The notes beneath the pieces are model-generated. The model saw only the letters and a program-made list of their open reading frames with translations. It searched no databases and was not told the origin of the DNA. This document shows, one piece after another, positions 35,480-44,170 of a stretch of 64,000 bases of DNA (position 1 is its first letter; every line of letters begins with the position of its first letter). The translations under genes were made by a program, and so were the position numbers. Source of the stretch: Neptunomonas phycophila (lineage in GTDB: Bacteria > Pseudomonadota > Gammaproteobacteria > Pseudomonadales > Balneatricaceae); assembly GCF_001922575.1 (NCBI RefSeq), contig NZ_MRCI01000001.1, forward strand, positions 1,488,001 to 1,552,000. The letters run 5' to 3'.

Positions 35480-35923
35480 ATGGATACAGTTCTACCCGTT
35501 AACGCTGATTTAGAAACTATACGAACAGCATTGCAAGAATTATCAGCGGGTGAATCTATTGCCTGCCAATCTGAGACGGTTTTCTCTAAAGCTAAGTTGT
35601 TATTGGTAAAAGAGAAAATAACGGGTGTGAGCATTCAGCTAATTGATAGCGATGGCTATGTGATACGCCAGGTGACCGGTAAGCGACGCAGCGATGTAGA
35701 GGAGGGCGAGTTTAGCGATCGACAGCAAGCTGTAATCCGTGCATTGGAAAAAGTATTAAGGCATTGTAAGCAGGAAGGTGTTCGTTTAGTAGGCTATAGT
35801 GATGAACTTGTTGCTTACCCTGCTCGGTGCAAGGATTTGAGTCAGGCCTCTGTATACGCTTTGGATGTGGATACACAGGGCGTTTATACGGGTGCTGATT
35901 CAGATTCGACGTGGGTTGAGTAA
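35480..35923 (+). CDS. Unknown 147-residue protein between KfrA-like and response-regulator genes
   Basis: ATG 35480 is preferred, as AGGAAAAA precedes it by about six bases; ATG 35456 is possible. The protein appears alpha/beta and soluble. It has an acidic C-terminal tail (DVDTQGVYTGADSDSTWVE) and a central KLLLVKEKITGVSIQLIDSDGYVIRQV strand-rich part. I recognise no family. It starts 36 bases after the KfrA-like gene and ends 49 bases before the response regulator, so the genes are probably co-transcribed. Confidence 0.65.
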   Translation: MDTVLPVNADLETIRTALQELSAGESIACQSETVFSKAKLLLVKEKITGVSIQLIDSDGYVIRQVTGKRRSDVEEGEFSDRQQAVIRALEKVLRHCKQEGVRLVGYSDELVAYPARCKDLSQASVYALDVDTQGVYTGADSDSTWVE

Positions 35924-35972
35924 TGAATTAACCTTCGCTAGTTCAAAGTGCTATAAGAGAATTAACCAAAGT

Positions 35973-36635
35973 ATGCAAAAAGCTAAAGTTTTGTTAGTGG
36001 ACGACCACGATATCGTTCGTGCAGGGTTTCAGCAATTACTGGATATGCACCCGCAAATCGAGATTATTGCTCAAGCCAATAACAGCCAAAAAGCCTTTGA
36101 AATCTACAAGTTAGCCAAGCCTGATGTGGTGATAATGGATCTATCTATGCCCAGCGATGCGGATTCTGTAGAAGCCACCACAGCCCAAGGTGGCATAGAA
36201 GCCATTAGTAAGATTATGAGCTTCGACACCAATGCTAAAGTCATTGTGTTAACGGTTTGGGAATCTAACCCTTATCCCGCTAATCTTGTTAAAGCAGGTG
36301 TTAAAGGCTACCTAACTAAGCGCTGTGCGCCTGATGAGTTAGTTCAAGCCGTATTAACCGTTTACAAAGGTGGTGAGCATTTCTCAGAAAGCATCAAAGC
36401 CATAATTAACGGCTCAGAAGGCGAAGAAAGCCCGCTGTCGCAATTAACTAAACGAGAGATGCAGATATTTGGTTTGCTAGCCAAAGGCCAGTCTGCAGCC
36501 TTTATTGCTGAGTCAATGTTTTTGAGTACTAAAACGGTTCATGCTCATCGCTCCAATATATTACGCAAGCTTAAACTTTCTAATAATTCTGAATTAGTCC
36601 ACTTGGCCATTCGAGAAGGAATCGTTCAACCTTGA
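35973..36635 (+). CDS. NarL/FixJ-type response regulator (orphan)
   Basis: The 220-residue protein starts at ATG 35973. The receiver domain has the acid pair Asp10-Asp11, phospho-acceptor Asp56 (DVVIMDLSMP), Thr in VIVLTVWE and Lys in KAGVKGYLTKR. The C-terminal LuxR-type helix-turn-helix reads LTKREMQIFGLLAKGQSAAFIAE and TKTVHAHRSNILRKL. After the phosphorylation site there is an extra 12-residue loop (DADSVEATTAQGG) not seen in GacA/NarL proteins. No histidine kinase is encoded nearby, so its phosphodonor is elsewhere. It overlaps the following small gene by four bases. Confidence 0.92.
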   Translation: MQKAKVLLVDDHDIVRAGFQQLLDMHPQIEIIAQANNSQKAFEIYKLAKPDVVIMDLSMPSDADSVEATTAQGGIEAISKIMSFDTNAKVIVLTVWESNPYPANLVKAGVKGYLTKRCAPDELVQAVLTVYKGGEHFSESIKAIINGSEGEESPLSQLTKREMQIFGLLAKGQSAAFIAESMFLSTKTVHAHRSNILRKLKLSNNSELVHLAIREGIVQP

Positions 36636-36910
36636 GGACTCAAGAAGCCGAAAACCCATTATTAGATTCTGAGTTTTTTTGGTATAGCATCCTCGAAGGT
36701 GATCAAATCATCATTGAGGTAGATTATTTTGTAGATCACGAGCTTGTTCTGCGCCGTGGTCGTCCTTATCAAGTTCTTTCTAAAATAGAAACTGATAGCT
36801 GTAATATGGCTTTTATTGTTGAGTCTGACATTACAGGCCAATTAGTTTTTATCCATCCATTCATGATCGACGATTACATTCTTAATCCGCAGCGGCCATC
36901 TATAAACTAA
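36632..36910 (+). CDS. Unknown 92-residue protein coupled to the response regulator
   Basis: It starts at TTG 36632, overlapping the regulator stop (TTGA), so translation is probably coupled. The small, acidic, mixed protein contains SILEGDQIIIEVDYFVDHELVLRR-type beta strands and a hydrophobic C-terminal part (FIHPFMIDDYIL). No family is recognised. Its coupling to a response regulator suggests a partner or modulator role, but that is conjecture. It is the last gene of the KfrA-like set before a 740-base spacer. Confidence 0.6.
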   Translation: MRTQEAENPLLDSEFFWYSILEGDQIIIEVDYFVDHELVLRRGRPYQVLSKIETDSCNMAFIVESDITGQLVFIHPFMIDDYILNPQRPSIN

Positions 36911-36938
36911 AACCAAATTTTTGAAGTAGGTAATCACC

Positions 36939-36970
36939 GTAAAGGAAACGCCGCTATAGCGTATCTTTAC
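36939..36970. other. Stem-loop before the loxP-like site
   Basis: GTAAAG pairs with CTTTAC, then after a 3/2-base internal loop ACGC pairs with GCGT around a 7-base loop that overlaps the palindrome CGCTATAGCG. No T run follows, so it may be a protein site or a weak terminator for the gene ending at 36910. Confidence 0.45.
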
Positions 36971-36978
36971 CGATAAAT

Positions 36979-37012
36979 ATAACTTCGTATAATGTATATT
37001 ATGTTAAATTAA
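36979..37012 (+). other. Sequence closely resembling half of phage P1 loxP
   Basis: Bases 36979-36997 read ATAACTTCGTATAATGTAT, identical to one 13-base arm and the first six of eight spacer bases of loxP. The remaining two spacer bases differ, and the second arm (37000-37012) matches only 8 of 13. No cre-like gene is visible in the window. Whether it is a working recombination site is unknown. Confidence 0.5.
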
Positions 37013-37619
37013 GTATTATCTTATTCCTATGATGTGAAGAAGACGTATGCTTTTTTAGTAAAACAGAGGTTCAGCTAATTATTCCTCTTATTCTTATCCC
37101 TTGTCTTCTTCATTGGAGCTGTAACCATCAATAGCTCGTCACTTACCGGTTTATTGCTTAATAATTCAATTTAAGCTGTTGTAATAGATTCTCTTCGTGC
37201 GCACAGGCGTTAAGATTTATTTTTTGCGGGCAAACTCCCACTCTATGCACGTAGCGCACGATGATATGTTTTGATTATATTTGAGTGTTGATTCTCTTCT
37301 GTACGAATAATACATATTTTGTATTGTTTAAATGAATGAACAGTACAACCTTATAGCTACCTGCTTTAGTGTTACTTCACCTCCTCTGCTGCTATTAATG
37401 AATGCTTGGCTCTTTCGCGGCTTGCAGAGAGGTAATCTCAAAACTGTGAGGTCATGTAGGAAAGGACATGTTTAGTTTTCGCTGGGGGAATGCATTGATA
37501 TGCGTGAGCTTACTGTGAAGTACTTTGTAGGTTTTCAGAATACCAATAAGGAGAATAGTTAGCTGTACAAGCAGTCGCTTTTTAAACCCTGGTATGAGGA
37601 GGTACAGGAGCATTCTTAA

Positions 37620-37645
37620 TTACCAGTAGTGTCTACTACTGGTAA
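37620..37645 (-). terminator. Perfect hairpin just downstream of the NYN gene
   Basis: An 11-bp perfect stem (TTACCAGTAGT with its complement) around GTCT begins five bases after the stop of the last gene of the defence operon. It has no strong T run on the minus strand, so it may end the operon transcript or stabilise its 3' end. Confidence 0.6.
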
Positions 37646-37650
37646 CTGGG

Positions 37651-38781
37651 TTAGCCCTTTGGATATAACAATGGCTGTAGGTATTTTGTGTCGAATGGTA
37701 CATTAGCTTTACCGCAGGCGGATCTGACACGTACGCTCATCGCGTTGTTGATCTCTGAGAGATAATTAGCACCACCTATATACTTCCAGTATTTGTCCTC
37801 GTCATGAGCCGTTACATTGAACAGCTTTGCTTTAAATAACACGGTAAGCCCTTTTTTAAGATCACTTGCAGTATATCCTTGCATTAGGCTTCTTTTGTGT
37901 TTATCAGACACAAATTGAACCAGGTTTTCTTTCAAATAGGAGGCTTCAACGGCTTTAGTGTTTTGCAGTGCTTTATGAAGGATTATAATCAAGTTTCGTG
38001 GTACAAATGGCCAATTCATTTGCCTAAGAAGCTGTTTATACTCGTCTGTAGTCGCCTGTGATAGCTTATGATTACTGCTTTTATCAGGTACTTGTTGCTT
38101 AATTTCCCCAAGCCAATGCGTTTTCCCTCTCGCTTGGTATACGTCGATTGTTGGTATGTCACGAACAAATGATGAAAAATTACTATATTCCCAAGTACGC
38201 TCATCAAAAGAATTATCTGTTGATATTATTTGGCTTTTTAACAGCCCTAATGACATAGGCTCGCCATGTTCTTTAATGATTTTCTCGACCATTGCTTTAG
38301 CTTCAGCTAGCTCATATTGGGCTTCTTGTGCCTCAGCTACATCGGTATAAATATATCTTGTGCATGATGATTTAACACACTCGCTGAGCGGCGATCTTGG
38401 TCCTACACCAATCACTTCTTTGCCCATTTCACGTAAGCGTCTAAACAGTGGAGAGAAATCTGAATCGCCGGTTGCGAGCACTATTTGCTCTATATCATCG
38501 ACCCTGATTGCGCTTTCGAGTACATCCATTGTGAACTGGATATCAGCGGAATTTTTCCCGCTAACTGGATGATAACTATGAATTAAGTCAAACCCCATGC
38601 GGTTTAGTGGTGCTTGCAGATTTGAAATTTGTGAATTGCTCCACACGCCGTAGGCTTTGCGAGTAACGATGCGTCCCGCTGTGCTACCGAGGTCGGTTAC
38701 CAGCTTTTCTAAACCCTCTTCTTTAACCCATTTAGTTAAATTCTCTACATCAACAAATATTGCTATTTTCGACTTTTCCAT
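37651..38781 (-). CDS. NYN-domain nuclease-like protein with OST-HTH/LOTUS end
   Basis: The 376-residue protein has an N-terminal NYN (PIN-like) domain: IFVDVENLTKWV with Asp11, SADIQFTMDVLE and IVLATGDSDFSPLFRRLREMG. Together these supply the acidic residues that bind metal in RNA-cutting members. The C-terminal part (about 165-360) contains two helical segments resembling OST-HTH/LOTUS RNA-binding modules. It is the last gene of the restriction operon, 25 bases after hsdR. NYN proteins are recurrent passengers of type I restriction loci; a backup role cutting RNA is plausible but unproven. Confidence 0.85.
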   Translation of the reverse strand: MEKSKIAIFVDVENLTKWVKEEGLEKLVTDLGSTAGRIVTRKAYGVWSNSQISNLQAPLNRMGFDLIHSYHPVSGKNSADIQFTMDVLESAIRVDDIEQIVLATGDSDFSPLFRRLREMGKEVIGVGPRSPLSECVKSSCTRYIYTDVAEAQEAQYELAEAKAMVEKIIKEHGEPMSLGLLKSQIISTDNSFDERTWEYSNFSSFVRDIPTIDVYQARGKTHWLGEIKQQVPDKSSNHKLSQATTDEYKQLLRQMNWPFVPRNLIIILHKALQNTKAVEASYLKENLVQFVSDKHKRSLMQGYTASDLKKGLTVLFKAKLFNVTAHDEDKYWKYIGGANYLSEINNAMSVRVRSACGKANVPFDTKYLQPLLYPKG

Positions 38782-38806
38782 ATCAATTAATGCTGCCTAC
38801 TATCCT

Positions 38807-41800
38807 TTATCGTTTAATTAAAATATCTAGTACTGCGCGAGCAAAACCATTTGCTATCTGTGGGCTGCTTAATATCTGCATCATCTGGTTTCTTTGCGCT
38901 TCCGAGCTATCCATTACCGCCTCATCAACAGCTTGAGGGAAGTCACCTAAGAAGGCTTGTTCAGGTGTATTGTTTTTAATTTGGCGCATAACCTTCTCGT
39001 TCTCCCCTACTTTATCGGCCACGGTATAAAGATAGTTGAGCATATCGTCGTCAGTTAAGTTATCGGTGATAAATAGCTCGTTGAGACGCTTTAGAATGAC
39101 AGACAGGAACTCTTCTTTTTTATCTTTAGCCTTCGCAGAACCGATATCAGTATTCGGGTCGAGGGTGTAATCCGGCGCATCTTCTTTTAGTTTCAGATCT
39201 TGCTGGCGAATCTTCGATAAGCGGTAATGACTTAGGGTGACGTTACTCAAATCGATATCATCATCTTCACTGACTTTTTCCCGCAACAGTGGCCGTAAAT
39301 GACGTGCAAACAGGCTGAGTTTTTCCAGCTCTTTATCGTCATAATCGACGATCTGAGACATAAACTCATAAAAGCGCACAAAGCTGCCTAAATCTTTTTT
39401 AAAGATCTCTAATGTATCTTTTTCCTGCTTGCACTCTTTAAAGCTATTCTCGGCATTAGCGATCAGCGTTGCATCTCCAGTATGTTTGGTCCGTTCAAAG
39501 ATATCTTTGGCTTGCTTGTAGGCGTCAATGGCAGAAGCATAGCGTTTCTGCCAGCGTTCGACGGCCGGTTTACAGATATTACTGATGGCCGCATTGCTCT
39601 TATTCGGAACGAAGAAGGCTGTACAGAACTGTTCGACTTCATCCCACGTGAAAATCCCCTGTGCTTTAAGCTTCTCACAGAGGTCATAAACCAGATTGGG
39701 ATCAGAAACGTCGGTGAGTTCAGCGGTTTGATAATAGGGCTGAAAGGCGTCAAGAATATCCTGAGGGTCATTAAAGAAATCCAACACAAAGGTGCCTGAT
39801 TCGGCTTTGCCTGGATAAGTTCGGTTCAGACGAGACAAGGTTTGCACACATTCGACACCGCCCAGCTTCTTGTCCACGTACATGGCGCAAAGCTTGGGTT
39901 GGTCAAAACCTGTCTGAAATTTATTGGCAACCAACATCACCTGATAATCATCGGAATCAAAGGCCTTACGCATATCACGCTCTTTGAGCGCGGGATTCAT
40001 AGTGTTTTCGGTAAACTTCTCACCGATAAGCCCCGTAGCGTTAGGGTCATCCTCGTTAAACTCTACGTCGCCTGAGAACGCGACCATCGCTGTGATGTTT
40101 TTGTATTTGTTCTCAGTGACATACTTATCAAAGGCCAGCTTGTAGCGTACCGCTTCTTTACGGGAACTGGTCACCACCATCGCCTTAGCTTGCCCGCCCA
40201 GCAGGCCCATTACATTGGTTTTAAAGTGCTCAATAATTACCTGCACCTTTTGCGCAATATTGTAATCGTGCAACCGCACCCATTGATTCAGTTTGACCTT
40301 GGCGCGTTTGCTATCCACCTCTTTGTCTTGTTCTCGGGCTTTTTCCGCAAGGTTATAAGCCACCTTGTAACTGGTGTAGTTTTTCAGCACATCGAGGATA
40401 AAGCCTTCCTCAATCGCTTGGCGCATACTGTAAACATGATAAGCCTTAGGCTTATTGGTGGATGAAGCAGGCAAGTCAGGATCAGGTAAGCGGCCAAACA
40501 GTTCCAAGGTTTTCGATTTAGGCGTGGCGGTAAAGGCGAAATAGCTCAGGTTTGGTGAACCTTTTCGGGCGCTAATGGTAGCATCCAAAATATCTTCTGA
40601 TGTTAACTCATCGTCAACCTGATCTGTCGAGTCGGTCATCAACACTTCTTTCAGCTGACGCGCCGTCGAACCCGACTGGGATGAGTGGGCTTCATCGGCA
40701 ATAACTGCATAGTTACGCGCTTTCAGGTTGACGCTGTTCTCAATTGCTTTAAGCACAAAGGGAAAGGTCTGAATAGTCACGATAATAATAGGCTGAGCAT
40801 TTTCCAACGCGCTGGCCAGTTTTTCTGATTTAGACCCCTGTCCCTCTTTGTTATTAATTCGCCCGACGACACCATCCGCATGCTCAAACTGATAGATGGT
40901 GTCCTGTAGCTGATCATCGAGCACAGTACGGTCGGTGACAACAATCACCGAATGAAAGCGTTTATCACCCTTCGCATCATACAGCGAGGCGAGTTGATGC
41001 GCGGTCCAGGCGATAGAGTTTGATTTGCCCGAGCCCGCACTATGCTGCACTAAGTATTTATGGCCAGGGCCGTTGTCACGAGCATCCCCGACCAGTTTGT
41101 TGACGACATCCCACTGATGATAACGGGGGAAGATCATCGTCTCTTTTTTGCTCTTCTTACCCTGCCAGTCCTCTTTATCTTCGACCTGAAGATGAACAAA
41201 CTTGGCCAGAATTTTCAGCAGATTATCGGGGGCCAGCACCTCATTCCACAGATAAACCGTGGCATACTCATTCGGATCAGCAGGAATATCATTACCCGCC
41301 GCACCCTCGGTAGTGCCTTTGTTGAACGGCAGAAAGAAGGTGTTCTCCCCCTCCAGTTTTGTCGCCATATATACTTCGTATTGGCTTACCGCAAAATGCA
41401 CCAAAGCGCCGCGTTTAAAGGTAAGCAGCGGTTCAGGTTTATTAGTCACTGGGTCTTTCGGCAGACGGGTCAGTTTGTATTGTTTAATCGCATTGTTAAC
41501 CGCCTGTTTAAACTCAGATTTCAGTTCAAGGGTGGCGATAGGCAGGCCGTTGAGAAACAACACTAAATCGATGCGCCATTTTTTAGCTTGTTGGCCTGTT
41601 TCACCCAAGTATTCATCCGTGGCATAAGGGCTATACACCAGTTCAGGCACCACCCGCAGACGGTTCTTCTGGTAACGTACCAAGGTATCAGGGTTGAGAT
41701 TATGGTCAGGCTTAAACTGACAGAGACGAAAGCGTGTACCGCGATCTTTGAGCTCATTACGCAGCACACCCAGCGTGCCAAAGGTGCGTAGGTCTTTGCT

Positions 41801-42052
41801 CGCCGCGTTAGGGTCAGCTTTAGATAGCTGGGAAGCCACCCGCTCCAAAAAGTGCTGTTCAGGGTTTTGAGGATAGAGTTTGCCGTATTTCTGCCACTGC
41901 TCTGGCTGAGTCTCCTGTACAAAACCAAGTAGATCCTCTTCATACAGCGCCAGCTTACGGTTATAGCCCGATGGTTGACCGAGCAACCAACCGTTAGCGA
42001 TTAGCTGTTTGATGATGTCGTTTTGAAAAGTTGACTCGTTAGCTTTACCCAT
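38807..42052 (-). CDS. hsdR: Type I restriction enzyme, R subunit
   Basis: The 1081-residue subunit cuts unmodified DNA after ATP-driven translocation. The N-terminal nuclease has the PD-ExK pattern in RIDLVLFLNGLPIATLELKSE (near residues 165-185). The helicase has Walker A HSAGSGKSNS near residue 340, IVVTDRTVLDDQLQ and the DEAH box ADEAHSSQSG near 452. Later motifs include FAFTATPKSKT, FQTGFDQPKL and QTLSRLNRTYPGK. All parts look intact. It is encoded after the DUF262 pair, 60 bases downstream, in the same transcript as hsdM and hsdS, so the system is probably complete. Confidence 0.95.
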   Translation of the reverse strand: MGKANESTFQNDIIKQLIANGWLLGQPSGYNRKLALYEEDLLGFVQETQPEQWQKYGKLYPQNPEQHFLERVASQLSKADPNAASKDLRTFGTLGVLRNELKDRGTRFRLCQFKPDHNLNPDTLVRYQKNRLRVVPELVYSPYATDEYLGETGQQAKKWRIDLVLFLNGLPIATLELKSEFKQAVNNAIKQYKLTRLPKDPVTNKPEPLLTFKRGALVHFAVSQYEVYMATKLEGENTFFLPFNKGTTEGAAGNDIPADPNEYATVYLWNEVLAPDNLLKILAKFVHLQVEDKEDWQGKKSKKETMIFPRYHQWDVVNKLVGDARDNGPGHKYLVQHSAGSGKSNSIAWTAHQLASLYDAKGDKRFHSVIVVTDRTVLDDQLQDTIYQFEHADGVVGRINNKEGQGSKSEKLASALENAQPIIIVTIQTFPFVLKAIENSVNLKARNYAVIADEAHSSQSGSTARQLKEVLMTDSTDQVDDELTSEDILDATISARKGSPNLSYFAFTATPKSKTLELFGRLPDPDLPASSTNKPKAYHVYSMRQAIEEGFILDVLKNYTSYKVAYNLAEKAREQDKEVDSKRAKVKLNQWVRLHDYNIAQKVQVIIEHFKTNVMGLLGGQAKAMVVTSSRKEAVRYKLAFDKYVTENKYKNITAMVAFSGDVEFNEDDPNATGLIGEKFTENTMNPALKERDMRKAFDSDDYQVMLVANKFQTGFDQPKLCAMYVDKKLGGVECVQTLSRLNRTYPGKAESGTFVLDFFNDPQDILDAFQPYYQTAELTDVSDPNLVYDLCEKLKAQGIFTWDEVEQFCTAFFVPNKSNAAISNICKPAVERWQKRYASAIDAYKQAKDIFERTKHTGDATLIANAENSFKECKQEKDTLEIFKKDLGSFVRFYEFMSQIVDYDDKELEKLSLFARHLRPLLREKVSEDDDIDLSNVTLSHYRLSKIRQQDLKLKEDAPDYTLDPNTDIGSAKAKDKKEEFLSVILKRLNELFITDNLTDDDMLNYLYTVADKVGENEKVMRQIKNNTPEQAFLGDFPQAVDEAVMDSSEAQRNQMMQILSSPQIANGFARAVLDILIKR

Positions 42053-42112
42053 ATCCCGATAATCCCTTACAGAGTAATTACTTAAAACCTATAGCGTGCT
42101 GTTATTGAACGC

Positions 42113-44170
42113 CTAACCTTCGTCATGAAAAGCGGCTAATACATCGAGCATCGTTTGTTCATGTTGCGCCATAGCTTCATTTGTCCAATCGGATGAATCA
42201 GTCTCAAATGTAGAAAAAATATGCGCTAACTTTAATGATTGAATAAACCCCTTTTTCAGGTGAGACACAAAAACCCCTCTTTTGGTTAGAGGATCGGCAT
42301 CACTATAGGTTGAGTTTTCGCTGACCGAAATTAAAGCAAGATTGCCAAAGCGATCAAGCATAGCCGCATCAACTTCGCCATTATTCTGGCTTTGCGGACT
42401 AATATGTTCAACCGAATTTACCGAGCGCATACGAAAGGTCAATTGCGGAGCTGAAAGGTTGCTCGGTTTAGGGCAGAGAGTCCTCTTATCGTTTGCGGAT
42501 GGGTTATACCATAGCCGCCATAAGCAGTATTCTAACTTATAAAACCAATAATGATGAACCTGAGTTCCCAACGCTTTCCCCTCACCTGCCCCTAATGCAC
42601 TGCTTAAGGATTGACCATTTAATATGGCGTTGGCATAGGCCTTATCATGCAGCTGTAAGGTCGCTAAAAAGCTCTTCGCAAATGCATCAGTATCGGGCGC
42701 ATCTTGTTGAGCGATCAACCCGCTGAGTACAGGGGATAGCCATGTTGTCCGTTGGCCGCCATTCATCGGACTAAAGTGCATCATCGATTGCAACATCCGA
42801 ATAGATGCCCATGCCTGTCCGGTAAACTTAGTCCGCGACTTTCTAAGGGGGTCTGCTAACCGTGACGAAATTTGCCAATCAGTATAGGTATTAGCAGTAT
42901 CCGCATGACCTTTAATAATAAAGTTATCCAGCAGTAGCCTGCATCTCAGTAAACACTCGATAAAAGCCACCCGTAGGCTTTTATCACTGTCTTCAAACAT
43001 GGGTTTAAATGTCTCGATTAGCTTTTTACCGTCAAGCGAAACTGTTTGCTGTTTAACCGGCAAGTCTGAATGTTCTTTAAGGAAAATACTCAATACATGC
43101 AATAAAAAAACAGGAAAAGACACGGGACTTTTATACGCAGGGGGCGCAGTTTGTTGCGTATCAACCACCTCCGGTAATGAAAACTCAGGAGCTAAAATAG
43201 CCTCTAAACTCAAATCCCTCGAGAGCGCATCCCTATTGTCCGCAACTTCTACTCTTTTAAACGCTGCAAACAGGTCGTTTTTTTCCATGTTATGTAGCGG
43301 AGCAAAGCCAAACTTCAATGCAGCTTGTAGTTCGCCGGGTAAGTAACCATGAATATCTGCACATAAATCCCACACCCGTGCGTAAGCGACGCGTTCGTCA
43401 TCATTTAAACCGGTCAGCATTAGCGCCTTCAATATTTCATGTTTTTCTAGCTGGATTCCCCGGCTATTCATGGTATCGAAAAAGCGCTCCTTATCCGTAT
43501 GAGTATCAAGCTGCGTAATAACAAAGGTCGCCTTCGCCCAAATATAATCACTAAAGGCTTGTAACCTGTCATGGTTCCAGTCGTTAGCTCTAGCAGAGAA
43601 AAAATTAGCAATCACAGTGCGGGCATTAATCATAGCCGTGTTGCTTAACCACTGTTGATTATTGGCGCTATAACGCCCTTCCTTATCTTGCCCAACATCT
43701 TGTATGAAGGCGTTAAACGCTTTTATATCCGCTTCTCGCCCAGAAAATACTAATCGGGACTGCTGAGCCAAGGCAATAAATTGCTGCCATTGTGAGCGCC
43801 TTTCCGGATCGAGTTCAGGTTTAGTGACCAGCACCGATGCCAACAGCCATAATGTTGTTAAGCGTTGTTGGCCATCAATCAGTTCTAACAGCACTTGCCC
43901 TTCAACCGTCTCACGGGTGACGACTAAGGCACCTATAAAATACTCTTTTTGTTGATGCAGAGGCACACCGTATCGAAAGGCATCCCATAAATCATCCAAC
44001 AAGCCCTGTACGTGCTCAGTTTCCCAACTATATAAACGCTGATAGATAGGAATCAAAAAAGGTATATCCGATAGATCAGCCGCTAGATAACCATGCCCAC
44101 TCACCATAAGCTTAGGGCTGAATTTAGCTGTTGTAAGCGAAGCAGGCTGCTCAGTGACGAGGTTACTCAT
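42113..44170 (-). CDS. DUF262 protein with DUF1524/HNH-like C-terminus (GmrSD-like)
   Basis: The 685-residue protein opens with a DUF262 domain: PIYQRLYSWETEHVQGLLDDL near residue 40, then YFIGALVV and LIDGQQRLTTLWLL near 98-108, a motif used for nucleotide hydrolysis in GmrS-like and related defence proteins. Near 585-605 it has SVEHISPQSQ and DRFGNLALISVSENS, the His and Asn pattern of DUF1524 HNH nucleases. It overlaps the preceding DUF262 gene by eight bases, indicating coupled translation. GmrSD cuts glucosylated phage DNA, but whether this protein targets modified DNA is unknown. Confidence 0.85.
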   Translation of the reverse strand: MSNLVTEQPASLTTAKFSPKLMVSGHGYLAADLSDIPFLIPIYQRLYSWETEHVQGLLDDLWDAFRYGVPLHQQKEYFIGALVVTRETVEGQVLLELIDGQQRLTTLWLLASVLVTKPELDPERRSQWQQFIALAQQSRLVFSGREADIKAFNAFIQDVGQDKEGRYSANNQQWLSNTAMINARTVIANFFSARANDWNHDRLQAFSDYIWAKATFVITQLDTHTDKERFFDTMNSRGIQLEKHEILKALMLTGLNDDERVAYARVWDLCADIHGYLPGELQAALKFGFAPLHNMEKNDLFAAFKRVEVADNRDALSRDLSLEAILAPEFSLPEVVDTQQTAPPAYKSPVSFPVFLLHVLSIFLKEHSDLPVKQQTVSLDGKKLIETFKPMFEDSDKSLRVAFIECLLRCRLLLDNFIIKGHADTANTYTDWQISSRLADPLRKSRTKFTGQAWASIRMLQSMMHFSPMNGGQRTTWLSPVLSGLIAQQDAPDTDAFAKSFLATLQLHDKAYANAILNGQSLSSALGAGEGKALGTQVHHYWFYKLEYCLWRLWYNPSANDKRTLCPKPSNLSAPQLTFRMRSVNSVEHISPQSQNNGEVDAAMLDRFGNLALISVSENSTYSDADPLTKRGVFVSHLKKGFIQSLKLAHIFSTFETDSSDWTNEAMAQHEQTMLDVLAAFHDEG

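Larger units (their letters stand above)
36911..37650. other. 740-base spacer at the left edge of the defence operon
   Basis: No gene is supported here. It holds a stem-loop (36939-36970), a loxP-like sequence (36979-37012), a separated 8-bp inverted repeat TCGTGCGC/GCGCACGA (37195-37202 and 37254-37261), and a hairpin next to the NYN gene. A 20-codon reading frame at 37500-37562 has no good binding site. The interval separates the KfrA-like set from the restriction operon and may be a recombination scar. Confidence 0.55.

Noticed and set aside
37500-37562. A 20-codon frame (MRELTVKYFVGFQNTNKENS) in the spacer before the NYN gene
   Set aside because: It is very short, its purine stretch is too far from the ATG, and nothing recognisable is encoded; it may be a gene remnant but cannot be supported.
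39463-41627. Several plus-strand frames of 90-168 codons across hsdR
   Set aside because: The minus strand encodes an intact HsdR with all motifs; the opposing frames show no family features or ribosome-binding sites.
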